The notes: generated by a model from the sequence alone, not told the origin. Positions 36,399 through 48,077 are shown, counted from the stretch's first letter. The stretch: DNA of 64,000 nucleotides from Epiperipatus broadwayi (GCA_028023455.1 JAQFVV010000020.1:3643092-3707091), one strand, 5' to 3'. A program made the numbers and translations.

Positions 36399-37430
36399 AC
36401 TTAAAATATATATATATTTTATGAGAATAACGTTAAAAGTTTTACAAAATTTTAGAACATATTCAAAATAATTCAAGAGATTTAAATTTTTTGATAATAA
36501 AATCATTATTATATTTCTACAAGAGAAAAAAGATATTGAAAAAAAGTATTGGCCAGAACTATTTAATAGCTGCAAAAATCAGACATTTTGTTATTTACTT
36601 TATCTTAAAAATAAAAATATGGTCGTTTGTTTTTTTATTCTCATTGCTACAGTGAATGCATGAGTGAACACTCAATGCACCTCTGTTTATTATTATTAAC
36701 TAAATTTTGTTTATTTTGTAATTTTGATTTATATGCATACTACATTATATTTGTGATCATTGAAAAGTTCTATATACTTGCAGTTCAATAAACAAAATGC
36801 CATTCTAATCAATGTTTATTAATAAAATGTGAACTATTATACATTATATATGTTGAATGTGGGGAAGGGGGGTTGAAACAAAATATAAAGTAGTTCACAG
36901 CTCCATAGTATATAAAAGTAGATTTAACAGTAGGTAGATAAGTAAGTATGTGGTTGTATAAAGAAAAACAAAGACAGATAAAGGAAAACATAGATAAATA
37001 GATAAATAAACATTTAGACAGGCAAATAGATAGTCAAACAGGTAGATAGATTGATGATAGATAGATAGTTAAAAATAGTAAATATACAGATGGATATATA
37101 GACAAACAATTAGACAGTCAGATAGATTGATAAAAACAAAATATGTAGATGGATAGATAGATAACTATCTTTAAATATAATGAATGGCATTTCCTAATTA
37201 AGCATTATTAAAATTTCAATGTGCCATTTGCAGTATTTTCTATTTATTCTACACATTGCTACATGAAATGAAATAATTTATATCAATGGTAAATTGTTTA
37301 TTATATACTGTATTTATATATTTATTTGTTCAAGATATTTTTGTGAAAAATAAGTTACATAACTCTGCCTTGGGTATTGATAAGCCATAATAAACAAGTT
37401 TTATTAAATAATAATGGTAATTCATATGTT

Positions 37431-37560
37431 AAACCATTAAACATTACATGATCACTATCTCTTATACTAGCACATAATTGTTATTAAACAAGGCAAAACT
37501 CTTTCCATACTCTGGTTGGCACCGGGTGGCACTACTGTATGGAGAGAGTTTTGCCTTGTT
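37431..37560 (+). mobile_element. Short member of the hammerhead-unit family, with 13-bp target duplication
   Basis: Starts aaaccattaaacattacatg like the 42707 copy and ends ggagagagttttgccttgtt. It is flanked by taattcatatgtt at 37418-37430 and 37561-37573. At 130 bp it lacks the hammerhead segment. The terminal part can fold back on itself (aacaaggcaaaactctttcc against ggagagagttttgccttgtt). Confidence 0.82.
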
Positions 37561-39229
37561 TAATTCATATGTTCAAACTAACATCAAATATATCATATTA
37601 ATGGTATTTAAATAACAATGGTAGTGTTCTAATGGTACGATCGTCATTCACTTTAAAGGTGAAAGAGGAAGTAACGATGCCCAAAACATGACTTTCATAG
37701 AGTTGACTGATTTTTGAATCATATGACAATGTATAAAATAAAATAGAAATTATAGTAGAAGGCACACTGTAATTTTAATATGTTCCTATTTATTTTATAT
37801 ATTGTATCAGTTAATTATTTATTATAAGTATATCATCCAACTAGATTAATAATAAATTACTTCTTTCAAAAACAATCAGATAAAAATTTCAACTGTTAAT
37901 TTATTACTGAAGTCATTATAATAAATGATTTCTGGCTTAAAATGAGACATATATTTAAACAAATAGTTGTTCTGTATCAAACCTCTACAGTTTTGAAAAT
38001 ACTTGAATAACTTGAAGGCAAAAAAAAAAAAAAAGAAACATCTTTCATTAATACCCTGAGAATATACAAGCAGAAATAAAGATTGCCACTGAAAAATAAA
38101 CATTAATTGCAGGTAAATCAAAGATACATTTAATGATTTCATAACTGATATGCCTAAAATACATAATAACTGTCTTAAAAACCCTACCGTGTTTGAAAAT
38201 TTCAGACAAGTAAATTAAATAATATTCACTTATTCATTATCACTAATTTATAGATTATTATAGATACGCTAATTCTATAAAAAAGAAAAAGTCAAAGATG
38301 AAGTAAACAATTCATAAAATAAGGATTTTCCTACATATATTGCATATTTGCACTTATCTTTTAATCTGCTCCTGCATCAGTTTTTTCTGAAAAAATTCCA
38401 TCTTCTCTATTTGTAAATAAGCACTTTATTGTATAACTTAACAATGAAAACAATTTTCTTTTTTTAAGAATATCTTTGAAACAATCTTCGTAATTAAATA
38501 AATCTCTCTTTCCTTCAAAACTATGTTCAAGTTCACAATAAAATACATTTTAGACACTTCATTACTCTTCAAAAATTTATGTTGTATGTATCTGATCCAA
38601 TAGAGATGCGTTCTCTTCTCAATCATGGATTCGATATCATCACTGAATTCAAGATGAAGAAAAACATATAGCATTATGATCTGGTTGTGCAATGTTAAAA
38701 TCTTTCCAATGTCTTTATATAATAAAGAGTCCATATCTCTTTTCTTTACAATAAATTAATCTAAGAATGACGGTGTAATGTACTTATTACATCACAGGTA
38801 AAATATATTTTATATTGTTAAAAACAAAGACGTTTGAATGTATGCTGCATGTCAATATCTAAATTAAAATTTTATAATGGTGTTTAAATTAATTCATATT
38901 TTTTAATCTATAAGCTATCCAAGCCAAAAATTATTAAATAATTTTCTTTTATAACTGATCAATAAAACATTTGAGATTTTTAGAAAATGATGGTTAAACC
39001 TTATTTCAGTATATTAGTTATATTCAAACACTATTCTATAAATAAACATTTTAAATGATTTGCCATGCTTAAAATTTAGTAAAACGAGACAATTTTCACT
39101 TTTGTTTAAGTTGAAAATTCTATTTTTAAAAAAGCCTGCTTTATAAAGAAGATTAATGAATTGTAATATTTGCTGAATGAGCTGGGATTCAGCAATAGGC
39201 AAGCTGAGCAGAATAACAGTATGATGCCT

Positions 39230-39240
39230 TAGCGCTTTCG
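39230..39240 (-). other. CGAAAGCGCTA motif, possible hammerhead remnant
   Basis: The minus strand reads aagccctcgaaagcgctaag, the same cgaaagcgcta that forms the 3' half of the hammerhead-like motif at 31990-32000. The CUGANGA half is not recognisable nearby. Confidence 0.25.
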
Positions 39241-39779
39241 AGGGCTTACTGTATTTTCATATTCATAGCAGAATCAGAATAAGAGATGAAACATATATGT
39301 TGGCACATAGTATTTAAATTTATGTAAGTTATAGTTTAGAGAATCCATTTTTGGAGAGGGAGAAGCGTGATTCTTTGCGGTTTATAACATAGGTGTTATT
39401 AGCTATAATAGCATAACATGAATAAAACATGGCTTCTTATTGGCATAATGCAAAAATAGATCTTTCCATTAATGAAAATTTTTATGTCAGAAATAGAAAT
39501 TTGATATACATTGGAGGTTCAAGCTTACCGGTACTGAAATAAAATGAATAATATTGAAGTTATAAATTATATATTTATTAGGCTCTTGAAGTGATGACAT
39601 GCTGGGTATTTTAAACAAGCTTAAAATTTACTTTTATAAATAATCAACTAACACTTGTGTTAAAAGTCAGAAAATAGATCTATAAATATATTTTAGTCAA
39701 AAGTAAAACAAGAAAAAAGATATTAAATCTTCTAACTAATAAATGGCTAGCATGATAAAAGATCATAGTTTTAAATGGG

Positions 39780-39985
<206 letters not shown>

Positions 39986-40054
39986 CTATTTATTTATGCA
40001 TTTCATTGCATATACACAATAGATATATATAGAACAATTTTTATTTTTTCCTAG

Positions 40055-40224
40055 AACTTCATCGTTTATCCATTGTAATAGTCCATTTGCAAGAAGGAAG
40101 TGAAAACTTAATTCAGCGCATTAAAAATAAATATGAAGAAATGCGATCTCATCCTAGTACTGCTGATTTTAAATTTTGCATTGCAAGAGTTAATTTATCA
40201 CGAATTGGAACTGAATTCCAATAA
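40055..40224 (+). CDS. FBXO39: FBXO39-like F-box protein, exon 3 (C-terminus)
   Basis: Acceptor ttattttttcctag|aacttc. The two first bases complete the codon begun in exon 2 (I-K-LHRL), then 55 codons to TAA at 40222-40224: LHRLSIVIVHLQEGSENLIQ ... FCIARVNLSRIGTEFQ. The spliced CDS is 982 + 162 + 170 = 1314 nt, 437 residues, close to the about 440 residues of vertebrate FBXO39. The region matches the FBXO39 C-terminal part in pattern (LRVFKARIYT-type strand) but is shorter at the extreme end. An AATAAA hexamer overlaps the stop codon (40220-40225). Confidence 0.82.
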
Positions 40225-42059
40225 ATCTAACATTACAAAAAATAGCGTATTTTTATTTATTTATGTCCATTTATTTATATGCCACAGACAGTTATAAGAA
40301 TTGATTTGATGAAGAGATAAGAATGTGTAAGGATGGTGAACAGATGATTAAATAGAAGACATAATTGGGCAATGTATATACATATATAAAATACAATAGC
40401 AGAGTATAGATTATAATCTGGTAGGCATAAGTAGAATACTAACACAAAGAAAGTATATTAGTTTTACTAAAACAAGAGTTAAAAATATATATGTGTTTAA
40501 ATGTTGATAATTTAATGGGACTTTTCCATATAATTTTTCTAAATTTCAATCGTGACACACACAATTAAATAAACTATCAACTACCAATTAGAAACTAGCA
40601 TTGCAAATTAAAAGCATAATAATCGTATTTGTCAGGCCCATTTTTAAGCCTAAAGTAAAACACGTGTAGTTTATTACCCAGATTATATAAAAAATGTAGA
40701 TCAGATGTTAATAGTTAATATGTGTGGACAATTGAACTACAACTTTCAATTGAAATATTTTTACAAATCATTATATCTCTCCAATAAAAAATTAGGTATT
40801 CATGGACTTAGATATAAATATTGATAATTTAATGAGATTTTTTTAGAAGTGTTTTTCAAGATAAATTTCAGATATGATGTAACCAAGCAAACTGAAATAC
40901 CATTTACTACAGTATTTAAATGAGATATTTATTTTATATAGCGCTATGTTTTCGTAATAGTAATAATCAGTCATTAAGCTAATGCGCATGCGCTTTGTGG
41001 ATTTATCTGATTCACCTTTAAACCAAAAGTGGTTGTGTATCCGACATTGCTACTTCTTGTGTGGTAAACTGGAATTATCTAAACTTAAATATTTTCATAA
41101 GTAAACATAATAAATATTATCTACAACTCTTATCAAATCTGCAGTGAAACCAAAAGCAGTTCCACTTTTGAATATTTTAAAGGCGAATAAATGATATTAT
41201 TCAATAAAATCAATAATAAGTATTTTACCATTTTCTTTCTAAATGTGGCCCACTAATTTCAATATATTTTAAAAACAAATTTATTCAATACAACTTTTCT
41301 TTTTCAAATCTTGTTTTATGAACCTTTTTTTAAATTTCAACTTTGCTCCAATATTTTGACTATAATATATGGACAAAGATTATTCCTATAAAATGCATAA
41401 ATACAAATATATGTCTACAAAAATCTATAACATATTTCGCAAACTGTATAATAAAAAATATTTTTTCACATATATTGTAAATTTTTAATTTCTTGCTTAC
41501 TTTCATATATGTCTAAATTCTATTTCATTTATTTTTTTTAAAATTTACTTTTTATATAAAATATTCTACAATTATTGTAATGATTTATCTATAATTGCAC
41601 CAGATTCTTAACACCTTTTAATCAAACCTGAATTTCTTATTTTTATATATAAACTTTAATTAATCTTTAGATCTCACATTTTCCAACATCTTTATTTTAA
41701 AATTTAAATGCCTAAATTCTTTCACATGTATATACATATATTAGAATTTTTATCCTAGAAATGTTGTTGCAATCGAGTTTTCGGTTTATTTTTTGTTTTT
41801 CCTACGTATGAAACATTTTTATCTCATATTTTCCAATTCTTTTTTTAAAGTGTTTATTAATTTATCTAATTTTATCTTCTTTTTATACACTGATTTGTTA
41901 ATATACTGGTTTAATCTGGAGTTATTATAAAAATCAATTTATAATAATTGAAGGATATTTTATATAAAAAAACATATGAAAATGAGGAAGAAGTAACTTA
42001 AAAATATATATAATTTATATGAAAAAATATTTTGTATTATATTGTTTTGGAATTTTTTT
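40225..42059. other. AT-rich intergenic DNA, no gene seen
   Basis: Downstream of the FBXO39-like gene; no coding sequence or element recognised. Confidence 0.5.
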
Positions 42060-42691
42060 ATATAGATTCTTTATATACAGATATAAATTATATATTTTCT
42101 GGATTCATCTGGTTATGATTTTTATTATAAATATACCAATGTTTCAGTTTGATCCCATAAGCCATCAACAGGGTGATGAATAGAATACTATAAATTGAAG
42201 AATAGAATAAAATAGAAGTCAAACTCTTCAGATTAATGTATTTTTTAAAAAAAATATTTCAAATAGAAGGAAGTTTGCACAGGACATCATGTTTGTTGAT
42301 ATAATTTGGTCTTTTGAGTATGTCAATAGCTTCGCTAATCTTATATTAGTGGAGAGTACCACAACTAGGTTGGATTCTGGTATTAGAGACCTGAATCCAT
42401 AGCATGAAGAGAGAGTGCTGCTGCTGATGAGTGTTGTGTAATTGCATTAGCATATTCTCTATTACTGTCACAACAATTGCTCATATCTACATAAGAAGCT
42501 TTACAAATACGACATGAAATTTCTTAAACTCCATGAACTTAAAGAAGGATTGAATCTTTAGGCTTGGTTAGAATGTTACTAACTTCTTGATAACTAGGAT
42601 ATACTGTTTTTATATTATAGCATTTTACAATATGTCCAATATTGTCTGTACTTCTTTTTATATAAGAAATACAAATCCTAATAATTGTTTC

Positions 42692-42706
42692 TTTTTGTTT
42701 TTATTT
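42692..42706. repeat. Target-site duplication, left copy (hammerhead unit)
   Basis: tttttgtttttattt, identical to 42924-42938. Confidence 0.85.
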
Positions 42707-42923
42707 AAACCACTAAACATCACATGATCATTAGATCCTAAGATCTAGGTGCAGTGCTCTCAGATCCAAGGCTCCTCACTGATGAAGGCCACAAGCCAGA
42801 AACTAGTCTGGGGATATTGGATGAGTAGGCATTAGATAGGGATTTTATGCACAAGCCTTCTGGCATCCATTGATTGCTCTTGTTAGCACAAGATGGCACT
42901 ACTATATGGAGAGTGTTGTTTTG
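42707..42923 (+). mobile_element. 217-bp hammerhead-bearing retrozyme-like unit with 15-bp target duplication
   Basis: Bounded by the 15-bp direct repeat tttttgtttttattt at 42692-42706 and 42924-42938, and inserted in the left Penelope-like arm, whose sequence resumes on both sides. It begins aaaccactaaacatcacatg, carries a hammerhead fold at 42773-42814, and ends ggagagtgttgttttg. It has no ORF. Related units occur at 37431-37560, about 47376-47602 (minus) and about 57690-57898. The size, lack of coding capacity, ribozyme and TPRT-like duplication fit a non-autonomous element mobilised in trans, possibly by a Penelope-like or LINE RT; the partner is inference. Confidence 0.85.
42773..42814 (+). 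ncRNA. Hammerhead ribozyme, minimal type I
   Basis: Stem I is tcctca (42773-42778) with tgggga (42809-42814), six pairs including one G-U. The core CTGATGA is at 42779-42785. Stem II is ggc/gcc (42787-42789 with 42795-42797) closed by loop cacaa, with an A-A mismatch next to the core. GAA is at 42799-42801. Stem III is the self-complementary ACTAGT (42802-42807), and the predicted cleavage falls after C42808 in AGTC. The invariant core bases are all present. A loopless palindromic stem III implies best activity as a dimer, as described for hammerheads of Penelope-like elements and retrozymes. The A-A mismatch may weaken it. Confidence 0.75.
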
Positions 42924-42938
42924 TTTTTGTTTTTATTT
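42924..42938. repeat. Target-site duplication, right copy (hammerhead unit)
   Basis: Identical to 42692-42706. Confidence 0.85.
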
Positions 42939-43130
42939 GATTATTTTGGGATTGAATTAAGGCTTGGTGTATAATTTTCTAATTATAATCATTAGCTAAT
43001 AAAACATTATTTATGTGATTTATTTCTTCTTTCACAAATGATTTATCTAGTGAAAAAGAGTTTTGACTTTAGAAAAATCTGACCTGGATGATGATATGAT
43101 GAAAATTGTAGATATTCATCTTTGTATATT

Positions 43131-44040
43131 TCAGAAAAAACTACACACAGATATCTACAATTTTCATCACTGCATCATCAAATTCAGATTTTTTTCTCTA
43201 GCCGAAGTCTTTGCACTATGGTAATTAACCTTTAAGATAAATCATAACTGAATAAAATAATCATGTAAATGTTTTATTAGCTAATGATTGTAATAATAAA
43301 ATTATACATGAAGCCTTTATTCAAGCCCAAAATAATCAAAGTAAAAAACAAAAGCAAGAAACAATTATGATTGTGTTCCTTATATAAAAGAAACTACAGA
43401 CAATATTGAATGTATTCTAAAATACTACAATATAAAAATGATATACTTTTCAAAAATTAGTAACATTTTAACTAGGCCTAAAGATTCAATCCCTCTTGAG
43501 GCTCATGGAATTTTAAAAAATTTCGTGTAGCATTTGTAAAGCTTCTTATGTACCTATGAGCAATCGTTGAAACCATAATAGAAGACCATGCTAATGTGGT
43601 TAAGCAACATTCATCAACAGCAGCACTCTCAGTCCATGCTATGGACTCAGGTCACAATATTAATTTCTCTAATACCAGGATCTTATCCAGATGTGACATT
43701 TTCTACCAAAGTAAGATCAGAGAAACCATTGAGATATTCAAAAGACCAAATTGTGGCAACAAACGTGATGACACATGCAAACTTTCTTCAATTTGAAAGA
43801 ATGTTTATAAAAATATATTAATCCAAAGGTTCTGGCTTTTATTTAATTTTTCAGTTTTATATCTGTTGTTTTCTATTGGTGGAAATTTAACATTGTTATA
43901 AATCATTGTTTACAGCATCTCTACAATCATCTTTATAGAATTCTATTAATCATCCAGTTGTAGATGATGAAGTCAAAACATTGGTATATTTGTAATAAAA
44001 ATCGTACATGTATAAACCTGGAAAATATATTTATATCTAT
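43131..44040 (+). pseudogene. Penelope-like element 3' half with GIY-YIG endonuclease, right arm
   Basis: Decayed coding sequence in + orientation. About 43500-43815 reads CKASYVPMSN, then (ORF 43596-43796) STAALSVHAMDSGHNINFSN ... RETIEIFKRPNCGNKRDDTC. This is the characteristic end of the GIY-YIG domain of Penelope-like elements (HA-x-x-GH-I-F-NT-IL; E-IEI-KRP; RDD). Upstream, 43131-43490 is RT-linker sequence with stops. The 3' end (about 43960-44000) has the gatgatgaagtc ... aaaacattggtata motif paired with the left arm. Confidence 0.82.
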
Positions 44041-44239
44041 AACCTGTGAAAATCTCTGTATCACTTTATACAAGTATATATTATAGAATTAATCCTTGAC
44101 AATGACCATATAACATGGTCAAAAGATTGAATGAAAATTGAAATAAAATATGATTCATAAAATAAATCAAAATCTAAAACGATAAAGTTTGTTAAATGAA
44201 TTTAATTGTAAATATATAAATGTTATTACAAGATGATTT
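44041..44239. other. AT-rich DNA between two retroelement relics
   Basis: Nothing recognised. Confidence 0.5.
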
Positions 44240-45060
44240 GGCAGCAGAAATAAGTTTGCTGTTTATTAAAAGAAGACTATTTGATTCCTCTTTGAAGCCT
44301 TAAAGGAATCAGGCAGGGAAAATTCATAATTTCACTCCATATGTTCTTGATATTGCAGCTGTTACTAATATATTATTATTTACATAGAATATTAACACAG
44401 AAGGACTGATTACTAACATACATCGACCAGTGTGGTAAATTTATTAATTTTTGCTTCTGAATTTAAGATCAAGAAACACCATGGTCTTTCTTCTCAGTTT
44501 CTGGATAGCTCTTAACTGAAATGTCAGTTGAGTTTTCTTAAAGGCAGAATAAATGTCTGTGAATGAACTTTTTTAACAGAAATTCACAATAATGACAGAA
44601 TAAAACTAAATTATGGCCCTTACTCATAGAAAGCTGCAAATTCATTAACTAAGGAGTAGTTGATCACTGAAAGTGAAGGCTGAAAAGAATCTGATTGTGG
44701 ACCCAGACTGCCATTGATAATGAACTTTTATTTAGGTAATTATAATTGCAAATCATTTTCAAGTGAAAGAATATTTCAAGAATTGGAAAAAGAACTGTCT
44801 AATATTAAATAGAATATTATTGAATTTGATAAAGTTAGATGAAAAGGTGAAAAAACAATTGATTTAAAAAGTGCAAATACTGTACTACAAAGGCATAAAC
44901 ATTGGAATATGATTTATTATAAATAAAAAGTGGAATAACATTATGTAGATTGATGATGTATCAGACAGAGTGGCAAAATTCATTATTCAACCTAATGGTA
45001 AAGATAATTCAGGTTTATGCCTATAACATGTTCATGTTGAGATGGAAAAATAGAAGATTT
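44240..45060 (+). pseudogene. RTE element 5' part (5' UTR and endonuclease start), decayed
   Basis: Starts ggcagcagaaataag, matching ggctgcagaaaggag, the first bases of the complete RTE at its duplication-defined 5' end (61199, minus). It continues through the same leader (atttgattcctc, aagatcaagaaacaccatgg, tctttcttctcagt) into the endonuclease (SDRVAKFIIQ-like, tgtatcagacagagtggcaaa) to about 45060. The agreement of both 5' ends supports the element boundary. Confidence 0.85.
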
Positions 45061-45441
45061 TAAATGCTTTTATTGAATTTGGAAAATATTTTTGTTTGTT
45101 TGTTAACTTTTAAGCTTTTTCAAGTTAAAATGAAATTTTAAAACCAAGGTTAAATATATTTAAATTTAATAGATTTGCTTGAAAATTGATATATAACTAA
45201 TTTGTATCACCCTAATTCATTTGAAACATGTTTCTTTTCAGTATTCCAACTAGATTGATAGATATAGAACATAGGGTGAAAAAGTAATTAACAATTATCT
45301 TTAAAATTTTCATTGGTTTTAAATAATGATCATGAGAGGCAGTTTAAATTTTTATTCTTTCAATTTAATAATATTTTTTAAACCATTTTAAATTCTTAAT
45401 GTATATATCATGTTTAGCAGGTAGGTGTACACAACTATATA

Positions 45442-45611
45442 TCATTAAAAACTAGTCAACACTTAGACAATTCCACTATCAATCTATCAACAATTTCAAA
45501 CTGTTATCAAGGCAACTTCCTTTTTTAAAAGGAGGTTGTCTTGACAACAATTTGAAGTTATTGATTATTATTGGTATTGGGATTGTCTAAATGTTCATTG
45601 GTTTTTAATGA
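45442..45611. mobile_element. MITE-like inverted repeat A
   Basis: About 80-bp arms: tcattaaaaactagtcaaca at the left and its near reverse complement ending ttggtttttaatga at the right. They meet at cttccttttttaaaaggagg. No ORF. Confidence 0.72.
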
Positions 45612-45669
45612 TTACTTAAAAATCCATTTAGCCTTGAACATTATTATATTTAATAATTATATATGTATA

Positions 45670-45892
45670 AAAAATTAGTAACTAAGTTTTCTATTAAATT
45701 TTTTTTTCTGATTTTATTCTAAAACAATTGTTTTTTTTTAAAAAGTGAACTAGAAAACTCACTTTATTTAAAACAATTTCAAAAAGTTAAAAAAGACCAA
45801 AAATTTTGTTCTTTAGCATTTTTTTTAAAAACAACTATTTTAAAATAAAAATAAATCTATCAATTTAAATAGAAACTTAGTTACTGATTTAT
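45670..45892. mobile_element. MITE-like inverted repeat B
   Basis: Ends attagtaactaagttttcta and tagaaacttagttactgatt are inverted, with partly symmetric interior (aaaacaattg and caattt blocks). No ORF. Confidence 0.65.
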
Positions 45893-46129
45893 TATATATA
45901 TATTAAGGATATAAAATAGAAAATTATATAATATTGAGTATTTATATATTAACTTACTGCAGAAATCTATATGTGTGATATTGATGTAAAGTAAAATTAT
46001 ATGTATTAAATGAAGTTCATTTACAAATATCTAGTGATACATATATTAATTATAAGTGTTCAGTCAATTTAAAGTACAATACAGTTTTACATTTTCATTT
46101 ACTATGCCAATATTAAAAACTTAAAACTA

Positions 46130-46460
46130 ATAGAGATAAATATATATGCTTTTATTGACTGTGCACTAAAAATAAATAAAATAATTGTTTCTTCAATCAC
46201 AGTTGAAGTTTTTAGATTTAACTTGAAATAAAAACGTGTGTGTGTGGGGGGGTGTCTAGTAAATCATTAAATCGATCCCTATTTTTTATAACAAGGGGTT
46301 GACTTAATTATTTTCTGGACCTATCCTCCCCCCCCCCCAATACTTGTATTTCAAATTAAATCTAAAATCTTCAATTGTGGTTGATGAAACAATTATTTTA
46401 TTTCTTTTTAGTGCACAGTAAATAAAAGCATTTAATATAAAACAATTTTTTATCTCTATT
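46130..46460. mobile_element. MITE-like inverted repeat C
   Basis: Arms of about 100 bp: agagataaatatatatgctt and ttattgactgtgcactaaaa at the left, read back as ttttagtgcacagtaaataa and agcatttaatataaaacaat at the right. They surround a centre with G and C runs (ggggggg at 46244, cccccccccc at 46327). A related end (agtgcatagtaaataaaagt) occurs near 49902. Confidence 0.78.
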
Positions 46461-46612
46461 ATTTATATGGATGTACAAAAGGCTTTTGATCAGACCAAAC
46501 AACATTTTAAAATTATCATGGGAGGCTTTAATGCTAGAATTGGTAATCAATTGAAAAATGAAAGCCCTATGGGTAAATTTGTTTATGGTGATGAAAGTGA
46601 GAGATAGTTTTC
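46461..46612 (+). pseudogene. RTE endonuclease fragment, continuation of 44240-45060
   Basis: Reads YMDVQKAFDQTKQHFKIIMG, then GFNARIGNQLKNE and FVYGDESER, ending in a stop. The complete copy has the same stretch with GDFNARIG. It resumes where the 44240-45060 piece breaks off, so about 1.4 kb was inserted into one RTE copy. The endonuclease GDFN is altered to GGFN. Confidence 0.87.
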
Positions 46613-47375
46613 AACCACAGTTGGAGGATTTAGATTGTAAAGCATAGAATATAATCATTATCATGTTTAAATAATCTCTCATACTAATGTTTATGGAAAA
46701 AATATAATTTTATAAAACATTTTTGAATTGGTTTCCAAGCAGATTTTTTTGATAGACTTCTATAATTATATAAAGAAAATACATATGCTTATATTTCATT
46801 CTTATTCTTATTAAGAAATAAGTTATCAATTGTATAAATCCAAGAAATGCTCACACACATAAAATAAATAATTCATAAATAGAAATATAGAATAGAATTA
46901 TAAATCTAACATTACATCACTAAAATATTGTATTAAGCGATAGAATAAACAGCTTTTACATTTTTATGTTTCATATGTGTGGATGCTTACATATTTAGAT
47001 GTACTAAAATTAATTGATTTAGTTTACTAGAATATTTATTAAATAATAAATTATTTATTTAAAAATAAATTTAAAATTAATTGAAATAAGTATTTGAGAA
47101 CTGTATAGTTTATGATTTATCTATTTTGAATACATATTTGTAAAAATTATTTTTTAAAACTTGGAAGTAGAAAATGAAGCAATTAAAAAAATCTGAAATT
47201 ATTTTCTTTTCCTTTTTTCCATTTTTGAAAGTTGCTTCTAAAATTTTATTGCCTTGATTCAAAAATCATAATTGTAACATTTTGTTCAGCAGTAACCATA
47301 ACAGCCTCTTCCAATATTTTGTGAACAAATAAAGGAACCCTAATTCATAATGGAGAATATTCAGTGATCCAAACA
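46613..47375. other. AT-rich DNA, no gene seen
   Basis: Nothing recognised. Confidence 0.5.
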
Positions 47376-47602
47376 TCAAAACAGGCAAAACTCTCCATAC
47401 AGTCTTGCCACTCAGTGCAGGCTAGAGTGATGCCAGAAGGCTTGTGCATGAAATCCCTATCTAGTGCCTACTCATCCGATATCCCCAGACTAGTCTGGCG
47501 TGCACTGAATGGCAATACTGAATGGAGAGTTTTGCCTGTTTTAATAAGTTATTAGCATGCATGAGAAACTGTGATCATGTGATGTTTATTGGTTTAATCC
47601 AG
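47376..47602 (-). mobile_element. Hammerhead-unit family member, minus orientation, ribozyme 5' half lost
   Basis: On the minus strand it begins aaaccaataaacatcacatg (47602) and contains aaaacaggcaaaactctcca. It then has cagactagtctggggatatc, which keeps stem III and the stem I 3' strand of the hammerhead but not CTGATGA. It continues tgcacaagccttctggcatc and ends ggagagttttgcctgtttt. Flanks show an imperfect 11-bp repeat (atccaaacatc at the left, atccagatatc at the right). An internal inverted repeat is formed by the two gcaaaactctccat segments. Confidence 0.8.
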
Positions 47603-47867
47603 ATATCATGTGATAAATTGTATAAAAGCTAAAGCTTAGAAAAACCTGATAGTCTACAAAATTCTTATTGCAGTCAGTACTTGAACAGATTCAAATTTTT
47701 AAATGGACATTTTGTTTGCCATCTATAGGATTATAAACATATAGATAAATGCTTTTGGTAGGCAAATGACTTCTCATCATTCTAGGAGAAAGATGGACAA
47801 CAAATAAAACAGAAACCATCATTGATCATAAATTAATTAATGAATTAATTCTTTATTTCAAGATATC

Positions 47868-48077
47868 TTATTTATTATAGTCAACTATTTGTGAAAAAAA
47901 TTGACTTGGGGAATATTGTCTCACTATTTCAACAATAAATCGCTGGATTTCTTGAATTGAAAGTAAAGGTAAATAGCTGATATATTTTGGAAAATTATAT
48001 TTATTAATTTTAAAATAAGCTCCTAATGGTAAAATTATCATTCTTTTCCTTCGAGAAAGGTGCATATAAGTCTCCAT
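47868..48077 (-). CDS. Unassigned coding-looking ORF, possible exon
   Basis: 69 codons ending in TAA. The product (HLSRRKRMIILPLGAYFKIN ... YLPLLSIQEIQRFIVEIVRQ) has balanced composition unlike the flanking AT-rich DNA. I do not recognise the family. It could be a terminal exon or chance. Confidence 0.2.
   Translation of the reverse strand: METYMHLSRRKRMIILPLGAYFKINKYNFPKYISYLPLLSIQEIQRFIVEIVRQYSPSQFFSQIVDYNK

Larger units (their letters stand above)
42060..43130 (-). pseudogene. Penelope-like element 3' half, left arm of a second inverted pair
   Basis: The minus strand contains a decayed RT-to-GIY-YIG segment: CRICKASYVDMSN, then REYANAITQHSSAAALSLHA near 42520-42400. The arm is the reverse complement, with many substitutions, of 43131-44040. 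A 3' end motif cctgttgatggcttatggga ... ctgaaacattggtata (about 42172-42130, minus) resembles a decayed hammerhead (CTGTTGA for CUGAUGA, then GAAAC). The arm is interrupted by the 217-bp hammerhead unit at 42707-42923. Confidence 0.8.

Noticed and set aside
38438-38734. 98-codon minus-strand ORF in intron 2 of the F-box gene
   Set aside because: Product is Ile/Lys/Phe-rich as expected from random AT-rich sequence; no recognised motif.
42423-42440. ctgctgatgagtgttgtg as another hammerhead core
   Set aside because: It is antisense to the Penelope-like coding segment (HSSAAAL) and has no GAAA with a stem II nearby.
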